A DNA stretch of 64,000 nt from NCBI GenBank assembly GCA_963555705.1, contig OY743181.1, positions 22,634,513 to 22,698,512 of the forward strand, written 5' to 3'. The notes under the pieces are model-generated. The model did not search any database. It was not told the DNA's origin and saw only the letters and a list, made by a program, of their open reading frames with translations. Of this stretch, positions 43,464-53,893 are shown piece by piece. The stretch is from Ligustrum vulgare (Eukaryota > Streptophyta > Magnoliopsida > Lamiales > Oleaceae). The translations under genes and the position numbers were made by a program. Position 1 is the first letter of the stretch. Each line of letters starts with the position of its first letter.

Positions 43464-43940
43464 ACATGGTGATATAACTTTTTTATTTCATTATTGGGTC
43501 TAGTAAATTATTTATGCATGAATAAATGTTCGATTATGCTATGATATTTATCCTTATAAGGACTGTTTTTATAATTAAATTTAATAATTCTAAATTCTCC
43601 CATAATAACTTGTTTTAACAGTTCTTCCTTCTCCTAATTCCATAAAGACAGATATATTAAGAATGCTAACCTCTTTTCATGTTATTTGTACATTTGAATT
43701 TTCCTTCTGATATTAGTGACCTTTGGGCTCACAGGTTTCTACTATCATTTCCTTCAACGACCTTCTGCCTTTATGGGTAATTAGCTTCACCTGAATCCAT
43801 GCCTTTACTGTATAATATCTTGCTGGAAAATATTTTGGACAAAGTGTAGGGAGTTTTCTTAATAATATACATTCTTTAGGAAATAGGATTTGGAAGACAG
43901 AAACTTAGAAAATCATATCTTTTTATAAAACGATTGGAAT
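43464..43940 (-). other. Viral leader, downstream of the promoter
   Basis: No open frame of note. In viral sense it follows the poly(A) signal, so it fits the untranslated leader of the pregenomic RNA. Confidence 0.45.
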
Positions 43941-43946
43941 TTTATT
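43941..43946 (-). terminator. Viral poly(A) signal AATAAA
   Basis: AATAAA on the minus strand, about 125 bases downstream of the TATA box. In this family the signal lies shortly after the transcript start so that it is read on the second pass round the circle, and the spacing here agrees. Confidence 0.6.
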
Positions 43947-44069
43947 GATTCAAAGAGGATTGGTACAAGACTTTGGTATGATAATTATTTCAGAGACAGA
44001 TGATTTCTTTGGTTTTCTCACAAGTTGAGTGCTTAAGTGATCTCTGCCTTTTCCTAGCTAGAAGGCTTC

Positions 44070-44130
44070 TATATATACAACTTCACGAGGTACTCCTACA
44101 CAACCTCTTACATCATTGCTTACATAATGG
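44070..44130 (-). promoter_or_regulatory. 35S-type promoter of the endogenous virus
   Basis: TATATATA at 44070-44077, followed in viral sense by GAAGCC. An as-1-like pair (ATGTAAG-CA-ATGATGTAAG) lies about 30-50 bp upstream at 44104-44130. This layout is that of the full-length-transcript promoter of caulimovirids. Whether it is active in the plant cannot be told. Confidence 0.6.
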
Positions 44131-44314
44131 ATACAATAATTCGAAACTTTTCATAATGTCACAAGAACACACAAAGACACAACTGTTCCTCTATTATTTA
44201 TTACAAGGACATACCTGTCCCTCCATTATTCATTTCCTCACATGGCCCTTACATATGGCTATCTAATTTTGACACGTTACATCTTCCTTCAATAAAGCAA
44301 GTTAAAGATGTCCA

Positions 44315-45369
44315 TCAATTCTGTTGGCATGTGGGACAGTTTCTGACAATGTACGCCTCTTGTAAGGTAGCAAAACTTCCATGGATTTGATGAATGTCAA
44401 ACTTGTTGATGCATTCTTTCAAGATTGTTGACTTTTCTTTTCCTACATTAGTGAGGAGGGTCCATCCATTATATTGGCATATGCATTTGAATACTTTATC
44501 ATACAAGTTTTTAGCAATGTTATAGAGAACTTTAATTCCCAACACCCTTCGAGATCTAAACCATGCTCTTGTAATATTTGGTAAAAGTTTGGTATTTTTC
44601 CAACTTCAATCTGGAAATTTCGAGCAACATATCCAATTGTGATAATATGCTCAGCAGGATAATACATCATTCCATCAATTTCAAGACTGATTGAATAAAA
44701 TTTTAAATGTATAGGTCTTCCTTGGGAAAACTTTGAAATTTCTCCTTTTAGTAAATCATCAATTTTTTCAATTTCTTTCAGATCTTTTCCTGGATAGATA
44801 AGATCCAAAAATCCATAATCAGCTGCCATTTTTGTCATAACGGGATCTCCTCCCTAAGTAACGATCAATCGTGGGTATACATGATCTCTAGAAAAAATAT
44901 AATAACAATCACATTCTTGGAGATCATATATAATTCTGACAGTAGTTTTATATTCGTCTTCTTTTGGTAAAAAGGGGGAATCATCTTCTTCCTCAGCATG
45001 AATTTTGATTACCCTTGTATGTTTGTTTTTGGCATTGATTGTCACTTTTCAAGGACTTGTTTCATTTATGGTCACTTTCTTGGGACTTGGACCTGGTTCA
45101 TCTCTTTTAATCGTTGGTCCATCACTGCTTCTAGAAGATGTACCTGTTTGCATTTTTGATATAACCTGTTTGGTATCACCCTGTTTGGTAATTAATGATA
45201 TCTCAATTATGTTATCGCTCAATTCTTTTGTATAATTGTAATGAAAATTTGAGATTTCCATCAATTTCTTGAAACTTTCCTGGAGAATCTCTACTAGTTG
45301 CTCAATTCCAAATTTTATATCTTCAGTTTCCTCTGTGAGGAAGTTTATTCGCTGTTTGGCGTCTATCAA
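44315..45369 (-). pseudogene. Viral inclusion-body/transactivator-like ORF, broken
   Basis: Four consecutive open pieces (45049-45369, 44854-45045, 44443-44838, 44315-44545) form what was probably one ORF of about 330 codons. The first is coiled-coil-like, then Ser/Pro-rich (SSRSSDGPTIKRDEPGPSPKK); the third contains MAADYGFLDLIYPGKDLKEI. The position directly after RT/RNase H and before the promoter is where genera with a transactivator/viroplasmin gene carry it. The assignment rests mainly on position; sequence identity is not certain to me. Confidence 0.5.
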
Positions 45370-45381
45370 GGATTTTTGATA

Positions 45382-45664
45382 TTATCCATCCGCAAATTCA
45401 ATATTCGTACTTAAAAAATCAGCAAGATAATTATTTACACTTTTAATATGAATTATATCAAAATTATAAAATGCCAAATAGGTTTGCCATTTATGGAGCA
45501 TCCTATATTGAGGTTCTGGTGGTAACTTATATTTTACTAAGCCTGTAACTCGAGAATTATCAGTTTCAACAATGAATTTTTTGGATAATAAAAATAATGA
45601 AAAGTTTTTTATTCCTCTGATAATTGCTAACAATTCTTTCTCATGGATAGTATAATTTATTTCT
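45382..45664 (-). pseudogene. Viral RNase H remnant
   Basis: Contains HEKELLAIIRGIKNF (the Glu-bearing helix), VETDNSR (Asp-bearing strand) and IIHIKSVNNYLADFLS near the end, in the usual order. The first catalytic Asp region is missing because a deletion joins this piece directly to the RT fingers/palm part. Removes genomic RNA after reverse transcription in working viruses; here inactive. Confidence 0.8.
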
Positions 45665-46250
45665 GCTTGATTAAACGTTCATTAAATTTTCTAAATATGT
45701 TATCCATTTTCCTTTGATATATTTGTGGTGTATTTTTTAAACCAAATGGCATTACCATCCATTCATACTTACCTTGGAGTGTACTAAATGCTGTCTATTG
45801 AATACTATCTTCTTCCATTTTTACTTGCCAAAATCCTATTTTACAATCAAATTTAGAATAGTATAGTTTTCATTTTGCAAGATTTATTAGTAATTCTTTG
45901 TTTGGTAAAAAGTATCCATCAAATTTGATATACTTGTTTAATTCTTTATAATTTATCACCATTCTAGGTTTTCCTCTTTTTTGTTCGAAATGTTTCATGA
46001 CCATGAAAGTTGGATTACTATGGGGTTCATTATTAGGTCTGATTAATTTTTAGTTAAGTAATTCTTTATTTGAGTTTAAAATTCCTGTGTATCTTGTATG
46101 GTATACATAATTGGCCTAACTCTTATAATAATATTTTCTGTTAGTTCTATTTTAGCTTTTGAATGATGTGGTTTCCAAAATAATAATCAATTTTCTCCAC
46201 AAATTTTTTCTAATTGATCAATGATTTTTTCCATCCTTATTTGTATATTT
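45665..46250 (-). pseudogene. Viral reverse transcriptase, catalytic segment deleted
   Basis: Minus-strand pieces give KPRMVINYKELN, SKFDCKIGFWQVKM and [14 protein letters not shown], the conserved early motifs of caulimovirid RT (the first catalytic Asp is in SKFD). The YxDD motif that should follow about 25 residues later is absent, because the frame passes within a few codons into RNase H. Several stops also interrupt it. Confidence 0.88.
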
Positions 46251-46254
46251 GTTT

Positions 46255-46752
46255 TCAGGACTTTTTTTTATACATTATTCTTTTATTTTTTATTTCATTT
46301 TGTATAATTGATTTTTTCTCCCATTTATCACCACGTTGTGTTGACTGAACTCTGTAAGGTTGAAATTCTCTTAGTATTTTTAATAAATGTCCGCAAGGTG
46401 TTTGTGACATTATCCTGTAATTATTTTGTTTATAATACTGAAATTGTTGTATAAAGTCATTTCCTAGTAATATATAACATTCTAATTTGTTATTACTATA
46501 TATCTTATTCATAACTATTTGTTTACTTCCTAGTATTATATCGATTTTATCAGCACTGTTAATTATTTGAATACTTTCTCCTGTAACTGCTATTATTTTT
46601 ATTTTCCCATCAGTATTCCATGATTTTATTAAGAAATTTTTAAATATTTTTATATCACTTCCTGTGTCAATTAATGCACAAGTTGTTATATTTGTTTCAA
46701 CAATAGTAACTTGTATATAAACAACTAATATAAAACTTATTTGGTTATTCAT
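46255..46752 (-). CDS. Viral aspartic protease at the start of the pol ORF
   Basis: Open from ATG at 46752 over 165 codons. CALIDTGSDIKIF is the active-site DTG loop and YILLGNDFIQQF the second conserved flap/strand. It begins two bases after the stop of the preceding ORF, so pol is a separate ORF. It would cut the viral polyprotein as a dimer. The frame ends in a basic KNKRIMYKKKS stretch before the broken RT. Confidence 0.82.
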   Translation of the reverse strand: MNNQISFILVVYIQVTIVETNITTCALIDTGSDIKIFKNFLIKSWNTDGKIKIIAVTGESIQIINSADKIDIILGSKQIVMNKIYSNNKLECYILLGNDFIQQFQYYKQNNYRIMSQTPCGHLLKILREFQPYRVQSTQRGDKWEKKSIIQNEIKNKRIMYKKKS

Positions 46753-46756
46753 TTAT

Positions 46757-47095
46757 TCAGCTTTTCTACATAGCATAGTTTGACCATTATGGGTTATATA
46801 TAATCCTTCACGTTTTATACTATAATCTTCTAGTCCATTTAAAAATCTCATTCCTAATAACACATGAGGGTTTACCATACTGTTATCTACATGACATGGT
46901 ACTAAGAGATTTATTCATCTTATTTTTATTGGTACTTTAACTTCAAGTTCAGTCATATGTATTTGTCCATCAAAATTTATATATGTATACGGATCAGTTC
47001 TATGAGATATTAATCATTTATTCCTGTTTGAAGCTATATGATATTCACTAGCTCCTGTGTCAATTAATATATTTGATCATTTTATATGTTTATTT
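46757..47095 (-). pseudogene. Second, upstream DTG protease-like domain
   Basis: The minus strand gives NILIDTGASEYHIAS at about 47045-47080, later VNPHVLLGMRFLNGLEDYSI. A retropepsin-like domain therefore precedes the pol protease, at the C-terminal end of the coat/movement ORF. Two or three in-frame stops interrupt it. Whether it was a true enzyme, or a duplicated or structural domain, is not clear. The stop at 46757 is followed almost at once by the next ORF's ATG. Confidence 0.68.
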
Positions 47096-47329
47096 TTCAT
47101 TGAAATATTCACCTTCTATTTTCACATTTTCAACATTTCTATGAAGTTTTATTTTTCCTGTATTACTAGTTTCTCCTAATTGTTTAGGTAAACTTGTTGA
47201 TCTTTTAATTAATCTTCCATCTTCGAATGTTATTTTATTTTTAGGGTATTCTTCTTCTCTTAATTCTGTTATTTCTGGTTTATTTTTTGTTATAGTGAGT
47301 TCATAGTTTTTTGGGACTAAATTTATTTA
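47096..47329 (-). other. Viral linker between movement protein and first protease-like domain
   Basis: Open-frame pieces rich in Lys/Glu/Pro (for example ELREEEYPKNKITFEDGRL) without a known domain. Confidence 0.45.
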
Positions 47330-47960
47330 TTTATCTGGTTCTATAATTTTACCAAAATCTTTACATTCTTTATGAACTTCAATATATGATTTTTTGGAAT
47401 AAATATTTCCATAATTAGAATTTATAACGCTCTATATTCTATAGTCATGATTCGATCATCTGGTTCCAATATATCATCTCTATGTAACTAAAATGTAGTC
47501 CTAAAACTTCATTAAAGTTTCTATTTTTTAATGAGATACAATAATTTGGATAACATGTAAATATTGGTTTCTTATATGCTAGATTTCCTTCTATTATCCC
47601 TAAATGACTATCTTTTAAATTTATTATTTTTCCATCATGTAAACTTACAGTTAAAGGTGAATCTACTTCTTCCCTAATTAAGGATTTAAACATTATTTGT
47701 ATACCTGCTAAATAAACATACCGAATCTTTTCACCTTTTTTTATTGATCTTTGTTAATAATTTTGCAACTGTATTTTTTGTTTAAAGGTTTAATTTATGT
47801 GTTCATTGAATAGTTCTAACATCTATTACTTTTTCAATTTTACGATATTCATTTATTGCCATTCTTTCTCTTCTCCATATTCTATCTAATATTTCCCATC
47901 TTCCTATTTTCAAATCTAAGGATAATTTTTATATTTTCTTGAACTTATTATTATCAAAAG
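47330..47960 (-). pseudogene. Viral movement protein region
   Basis: The 82-codon open piece 47445-47693 (FKSLIREEVDSPLTVSL, then GIIEGNLAYKKPIFTCYP and NFNEVLGLHF) matches the core of caulimovirid movement proteins of the 30K type. Frames on both sides extend the match (YSKKSYIEVHKECKDFGKII after it). It moves the virus through plasmodesmata. Broken by frameshifts on both sides. Confidence 0.82.
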
Positions 47961-48149
47961 TTACTTTTAACCAATACCTTTCTATTCCTTCATATTCTTG
48001 TATGTCTATGTTATTTTTTTTTCTATTTTTTCTATTTCATTATTCTGATTCTGATTCATTACTTTCTAAATCTGTTTCACTTATATAGACTTCTTGATCG
48101 TAGTATTTTTCAATGTCAGATATTTCACTTAGTTCAGTTTCTATTTCTA

Positions 48150-49260
48150 GATATTCTTTTTATAATATTTTAACTTTCTTTTTGTTACAATCAGAGCTTA
48201 TATATCCCATTTTTCCACAATTCCAACATTTGCATTGACTTTTTTCTTTATTATGAGTTTTATTTTTGTATTTTTTATTTAGATTATATCTTCTTTTGAA
48301 ATATCTTCTCTTAGGCTTTATATATATTTTCCTAAAGTTTTTAAGTTTTTTAAACTTTCTATTTTTACATTTTCTTTTATTATATTTTCTTCTTTTAGGG
48401 TTACATCCTCATTGGGTAGGTTTTTCCATATCTTTATAACATATTCTAGTTAATTTTCCTGATTTCTTTAATAATTGTCTTTATTGAAATATATATGCTA
48501 ATCTTTCAAGTAGAAATTTTATCCTTGATCATAATGTTCAAGGTATTTCAGGATTATCTTGATAAATTTTTCAAATTCTATTTTAAAGTATATTCTCCAA
48601 GAACCTGCTTATTTATTGTAATACATATCTATGTATACGTCTTGATTTTCATTACTATAAAATTGGACATAATAGTATTCTTTGAATTCACAAGTGTATT
48701 ATTTGATTTTACACATATCACATATTGTTAAATTTATTAATCTCACTCTTGCATTATCTTTATCTCTAATTGATTCTGTTTCAACATTATTTATCCAATT
48801 TTCTCCTAAAAATTCATCCGCAATATAATCTAGTAACTTTTCTATACATTTTCTATCTGATTTTATTAGTTCTGTATGTACATTTCTCCTTATTAATGCT
48901 TTCGTATCACTACTTATTCCTTCCTCCAATTCCTAACATGTCCTTAAAAAAATGCTGTTAAAAAGTCTATCATTCTTTCAATATTTTCTCATGTATCATC
49001 TTTATTGTATAAAAAGAACAATATTATTAAATCTGCCCAAGTTAATAAGGCTTTTTTAGTGTTTATTTTACAATCCAAATCTAGTTTTGTTCCTCTATGA
49101 TTAATAGGTTTATCATAATTATTATTTGATTCAAATCTATCTTTATATTTATTCCATTTAGGTGGTTGTCTGTCTCTGATTCTATCATAATATTGTCGAT
49201 GTTGTTTACTACATAAGTGTGCATAACTTTCATCTGAATCTGGTAATTCTTGTTTGAAAG
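48150..49260 (-). pseudogene. Viral coat protein with zinc knuckle
   Basis: The open piece 48699-48929 (SDRKCIEKLLDYIADEFLGENW...LINLTICDMC) resembles the conserved centre of caulimovirid coat proteins. Downstream a Lys-rich stretch leads to the knuckle CKCWNCGKMGYISSDC at 48186-48236, where the family's Cys-x2-Cys-x4-His-x4-Cys has Tyr in place of His. An acidic tail ends the region (SETDLESNESESE near 48035-48090). Stops split it into several frames. Confidence 0.82.
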
Positions 49261-49329
49261 TTCCTATTGGAGTTGGTTAGGTGCTCCTCCAGTATTTATT
49301 AAAACTTGGTATTCATTAAAATTTTCTAG

Positions 49330-50313
49330 ACTTAATTGGTCAAAATTTTCTATAAGCAAATCTAATTCTTCATTCATTTTTATCTTGTTTTTCTTCAGCT
49401 TTTAGTTTGCCTAAAGTTTTTTCTATGAATTTTTATAATTCTAATTCTTCTTCTAATATTTTTGGTAATATATTTTTTCTAAATTCATTATCCATACTTT
49501 CTGCTTCTATTATAATTTTTTCTTGCTCAAGGCGTTTCTTTCCTATTCTAAGTATTTCTTTTTCTATGAGTTTTTTTTTCTTATCTTTGTTTTTCTTATT
49601 TTCTTTGAATTATCTAATATCTAGTTTTAGTATATTTATATCATTTTTTACTTCTTTTAATTCATTTTTACTTCTTGAACATGACTTATTAATGATTTTA
49701 TTAATATTTTTAGATTTTCAATATATTCACTTATTGACATTTTATACTCTTGGTTTAATAGTCTGAGTTTTTTGTACCTTAAATAGTCTGTCATACATAT
49801 CATCTATTTTATTTCTATTTTTTATTCTTTCGTCTATTGATATAATTTTTTCATTATCATTCTTCCTTATTTTTTCATTTAACTTATCTATTTTTTCTAT
49901 AATTATTCCATTTTATCTTGATTAATTAATTATCCTGATTTTCTTTGGAATTCTTTTAAAATTTCTTCATCTATATTTTTTACTTCTCCTATCATATCTT
50001 TTAATTCTTTAAATTGTATTGTTAGTTTATTTTGAATATTTTGTAATTTTTATTTGACATTCATATCCTGTATATTTAATTGTTGTAATTCTTCAATAGC
50101 TAATTTATCTTATAAATTTATGTTTTTATATGTTTGCCATAAAAAGACACTTATCCAATTTAATTGCATATTAAGAAATCCAACGGATTCTCCCCATGAG
50201 CTTAATAGTTGAAATATAGTTGTATTAGCTCCTTTCATTTCATAAGATCCAACTAGAAGTCTTATATTTTTTATTATTTGTTTTTCAAATTTTATTTCTA
50301 AAAATTCTGTCAT
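49330..50313 (-). pseudogene. Viral coiled-coil ORF
   Basis: Starts ATG at 50313 with a 67-codon open piece (TEFLEIKFEKQIIKNI..., SSWGESVGFLNMQLNWISVFLWQT). It continues in shifting frames as a long Lys/Glu/Ile-rich stretch with heptad-like spacing (about 49400-49900). Small coiled-coil proteins next to the coat protein occur in this family (virion-associated or ORF2-type proteins). Role inferred from that only. Confidence 0.55.
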
Positions 50314-50599
50314 TACACTACAACAAAAAAGGGCTTTTGCAACACTTGAATTGCAACATTCGGCAGTTGAGTGTTGCTAAAGAGACATATCGCAACATTT
50401 TAAGAAGTGAATGTTGCGATTGGTGTTAACAATTGAGCTTTAGCAACATTTGTCAAGTGAATGTTGCAAAAGAGACTCATTTGCAACATTTAAAAAACGT
50501 TGCAAAAGGGGTACAAGTTGCCTAAATTACCAATTTATGAGAGATGAGGGACTAAATTGCAAATTACCAAAACTTAAACAATTTAAACCTAAATCCTCA

Positions 50600-51110
50600 C
50601 TCTCATCTCTCTCTATCTCACGCCTCTCTCACCCTCTCTGCCTCGTCTCTCTCTGCGCTCTCTCTGTCTCTCGCCTCACCGAACCTCTCCCGACCACGAC
50701 CCAACCACCACACCACCAACCTCGCGGTAAGGAGCTCCCTCTCGCACGCACTGACCCAAGCTTAAAGGCCCTAAATCTGCCCGAGTCTTCATTTCCGTTT
50801 CTTCCTTTCCTCTGATTCTGAAAGAGAGACTGAAACTCTCAGCTGAAGCTCCGCCCTAAGCCCTTCAGCTTCGCTGCTTCAGGCTTCAACTTCAACTCCG
50901 CCGACCGCCACCGCCGGTTCGCCATCCGCCGCACGCAGCTTCGGTCGCTGCCTCGCCAGCTCCAGCGCAAGCAGCAGCGCAGGGCGCGCAGGCGCGCCGC
51001 GCGCAGCTCCCCAGGCAGGTCGCCGGCCGCCGGACCTGACTAGTCCTGACTGAGGTAGTGAGGTTCTTCTTCTTCACTTCTTCTGCTTGACTCTGCCTGC
51101 TTGGCTGCTT
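50600..51110. other. GC-rich, pyrimidine-rich block of CACTA 2
   Basis: TCTCTCTC-rich then strongly GC/CpG-rich sequence (to about 51050) followed by donor-like GGTAGTG. It resembles a gene's 5' untranslated region and first exon, but no product is recognised. The minus-strand 73-codon frame (50892-51113) is an Ala/Cys-rich shadow. Confidence 0.4.
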
Positions 51111-51339
51111 CATTCAATTCTTCTTCTACTCCAAATGCGAAATGCCAATATTAGTAACTAATTGCAAATAATTTGTTATTTGTAAATTGTAATTGCTACT
51201 GCTTACTGCTAGTTTAAACTTTAATCAGTTAATGTTATATTGTTATCAACTTATAACTTATACTTATTTATGAATTATGTTAATATCAATTTGAAATTGC
51301 TGCAGGCAGAGAATGAATTAGAAATTAGAAATTTCAAAT

Positions 51340-52090
51340 TTGGATATCTAAATTTAATTTGATATTGAATTTTTGAATTGAGAATGTGATATTAAGATTT
51401 TTTAATTTGAGAATGTGATTATAATCATTAGATAATTTGAGAATGTGATATTGATTTTTAATTTTTCAATTGAGAATGTGATATTAGAATGTGATTTTTA
51501 ATTTGAGTATTGATTAACTTCGTTGCAACTTAGCTGCAAAATGGAATGACACAAATTAAGAAATAAGAAGTATCTGCAACAATTTTGTTTAGATCATTGT
51601 TGTCCGAGTTTTTGATATACTATTTATTTTTGTTTCTTCTACTATCTATGCAAATGTTATTGGATTAGAAGATAATATTTCTCTCAACCTGAAGCAAAAT
51701 TTTTGTGTTTGATTTTTTTTACTTTAACCTGCAAGAATGGAACTAACCAAGATTTGCAATTGTAGCAGGTTAGTGCTAAGTTGCTTGATTAATAATTCTT
51801 CAATGCGTGGAGATTGATCAGTTGACTGCGACTGCAAGCCTGCGAGGTTAGTGTAATGAGAATGTGATTTTGAGATTTGAAATTGATTTTAGAATGTGAG
51901 TTTTTGGTGATTGTGAAGTTTCAATGGATTTTTGGCATTTATTAGAATATGTGTACCGACTACTTTGCATTTGACTTAGGCTTTGATTTTTTTTTAGAAC
52001 TTAGGTTTTTAGAATGTGATTTGTGAAAAGTGATATTAATATTATGTAAATGTGTTCTTAGGATTAGAATGTGATTTTAGGCTTAGAATA
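51340..52090. repeat. Dispersed GAATGTGAT words in CACTA 2
   Basis: GAGAATGTGAT or AGAATGTGAT occurs about ten times between 51380 and 52080, at irregular spacing inside AT-rich sequence. Its role is unknown; an intron grown by slippage is one possibility. An AC microsatellite lies at 52246-52262. Confidence 0.6.
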
Positions 52091-52639
52091 TAATCAAGTT
52101 TGGTTGAGGATTCGATTTTGATTAACTTGATGAAGTTCACCTTAAACCTCGAAAATCAATAGACCGGCACTATCGGCCACCCCCACAACTTTTAGAGTCC
52201 AGCTCGGTCCAACATGAAATCCTGAATCCGCCACTGCACAACGCAGACACACACACACACCTTCACGCACGCACACATACACACTTCGATACACACATAC
52301 ATATTTATTGATTTTTGTGTATAGAGAATGTAACTAGTATTATTATTATTTGTGAGGTGATCATCATTTATGCTTGATTGAGTGGTTGTATATGTTGAAA
52401 GAGGAGTTACTGGTAACATAGGCGTAAAATGTCCAATCAAGGACCCGTTTGGCTGGTCGCTTGGAGCAAATATTCTTGTTCGATATTTGGGTCAGGTAAC
52501 GGAATTGCATATTCATGTCTGATTGATCATTCTTCTCAAGTTCTAATTGTTATGGCTATATATAAATCCTTGTTTATGCAACTCTTTGTGATGATCTAAA
52601 TAATTTAATTAAATACTGCAGTTTTCCCTTTGTTTATGC

Positions 52640-53300
52640 AACTCTTTGATATGATCTAAAGGATAAAAATGACATTGAGGAGTTAGGGATTGATGTTGGA
52701 AGTTGTTTGAGGTGTTGGTTTGATTTTTAAATTATTATGTTGGTTATGATATTTTTTTACAGGTTGACTAAGTCCAATTTATAGGGGAGGTTCTGTCGAA
52801 ATTTCTATAGAATTTTTTACAATAGAAGGGAAGGAGAGAGAAGTTAACGCGTCTAAGTTTAGGTTTAATACTTTGGGTGAAAAGCTCATTTTCCTTGCTG
52901 GTAGATCTAGCATCTAGCTGACACTGTCATCGATGCACTTTCACGTCTCTGGTCTAGTAGATTGATTTAGGACAAGTCATATCAATTTCTATGAAATCAC
53001 ATTTGAAAGATATAAATGTATTTTGCTTTTAACTCTATTTTTTATTTTTTCTACCATTTATTAAGTAAAACGTGACATTCACTTATAAATTTGCTCAAAT
53101 TTGTTATAGGTGTAACTTTGAAGATGGACCGAATTTTGCGATCTAAAGGTGCGGTTATATTGCGGGATGAAGTTGATATTCCCGTAGTAAAATATTTCTT
53201 TTGTCAAATGATGATGTTCTTTTGCGAATTTGTTAAACATTATCAACACTTTCTTTCGTGGATTTGTTATTCTGTATTGTGGATTTATTAGACATTATCA
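52640..53300 (+). other. CACTA 2 interior, gene-like, unidentified
   Basis: Contains TTACAG and ATAG acceptor-like sites (about 52763 and 53109) and a 66-codon plus frame (53091-53291, includes MDRILRSKGAVILRDEVDIPVVKYF) that I do not recognise. Possibly the tail of a captured gene. Confidence 0.3.
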
Positions 53301-53449
53301 AGACTTTATTTTGTATGGATTTGAAAATTCATAATGTATTTACTTTTATTTTTTATTTAAAGTACCATTTCAATGAAGTAATTACAAAAATTTGAGTTTT
53401 ATAAATAATTTGTTCAATAATATTTAAAAAAAGAAATATATATATAGCA

Positions 53450-53880
53450 GCGTTCAAAAAACGTTGCAAAAGGGTCTACGGCATCACTCAATAAATGTTG
53501 CAAAAGGTTGAGTTAAAAGTTTTTGCAACACTTTAAAAACGTTGCAAAAGGGTCTACGGCAACACTTAAAAAACGTTGCAAAAGGGTCTACCGCAACACT
53601 TAAAAAACGTTGCAAAAGGGTCTACCGCAACACTTAATAAACGTTGCAAAAGGGTCTACGGCAACACTTAAAAAACGTTGCAAAAGGGTCTACCGCAACA
53701 CTTAATAAACGTTGCAAAAGGGTCTACGGCAACACTTAAAAAACGTTGCAAAAGGTCTACCGCAACACTTAAAAAACGTTGCAAAAAGTTTTTTCTCTAC
53801 GGCAACACTGCGATTTGCAACACTTGCCAAACGTTGCAAAAACCTTTTGGCAACATTTTTTGAGTGTTGCAAAAGACTAT
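53450..53880. repeat. Right subterminal array of CACTA 2
   Basis: About nine units of roughly 34 bp: GGTCTAC(G/C)GCAACACTTAA followed by A(A/T)AAACGTTGCAAAAG. The array is very regular, so it expanded recently. The plus-strand frame with ATLKKRCKRS repeats (53678-53863) is a product of the period. Confidence 0.88.
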
Positions 53881-53893
53881 TTTTGTTGTAGTG

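Larger units (their letters stand above)
50326..53893. mobile_element. CACTA transposon 2, inserted in the virus, TSD TTA
   Basis: Ends CACTACAACAAAAAA and TTTTTGTTGTAGTG, flanked by TTA at 50323-50325 and 53894-53896. Subterminal units share the ACGTTGCAAAAGG core with CACTA 1. 3568 bp with no transposase. The interior holds a GC-rich block, a field of GAGAATGTGAT words and unassigned gene-like sequence. It lies between two viral ORFs and is younger than the viral insertion. Confidence 0.93.

Noticed and set aside
49407..49766. 119-codon plus-strand Phe/Ser/Leu-rich frame, considered as a membrane protein
   Set aside because: Antisense of the Lys/Glu-rich coiled-coil viral ORF; such shadows always look hydrophobic.
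53678..53863. Basic repeat peptide frame
   Set aside because: Product of the 34-bp subterminal unit of CACTA 2.
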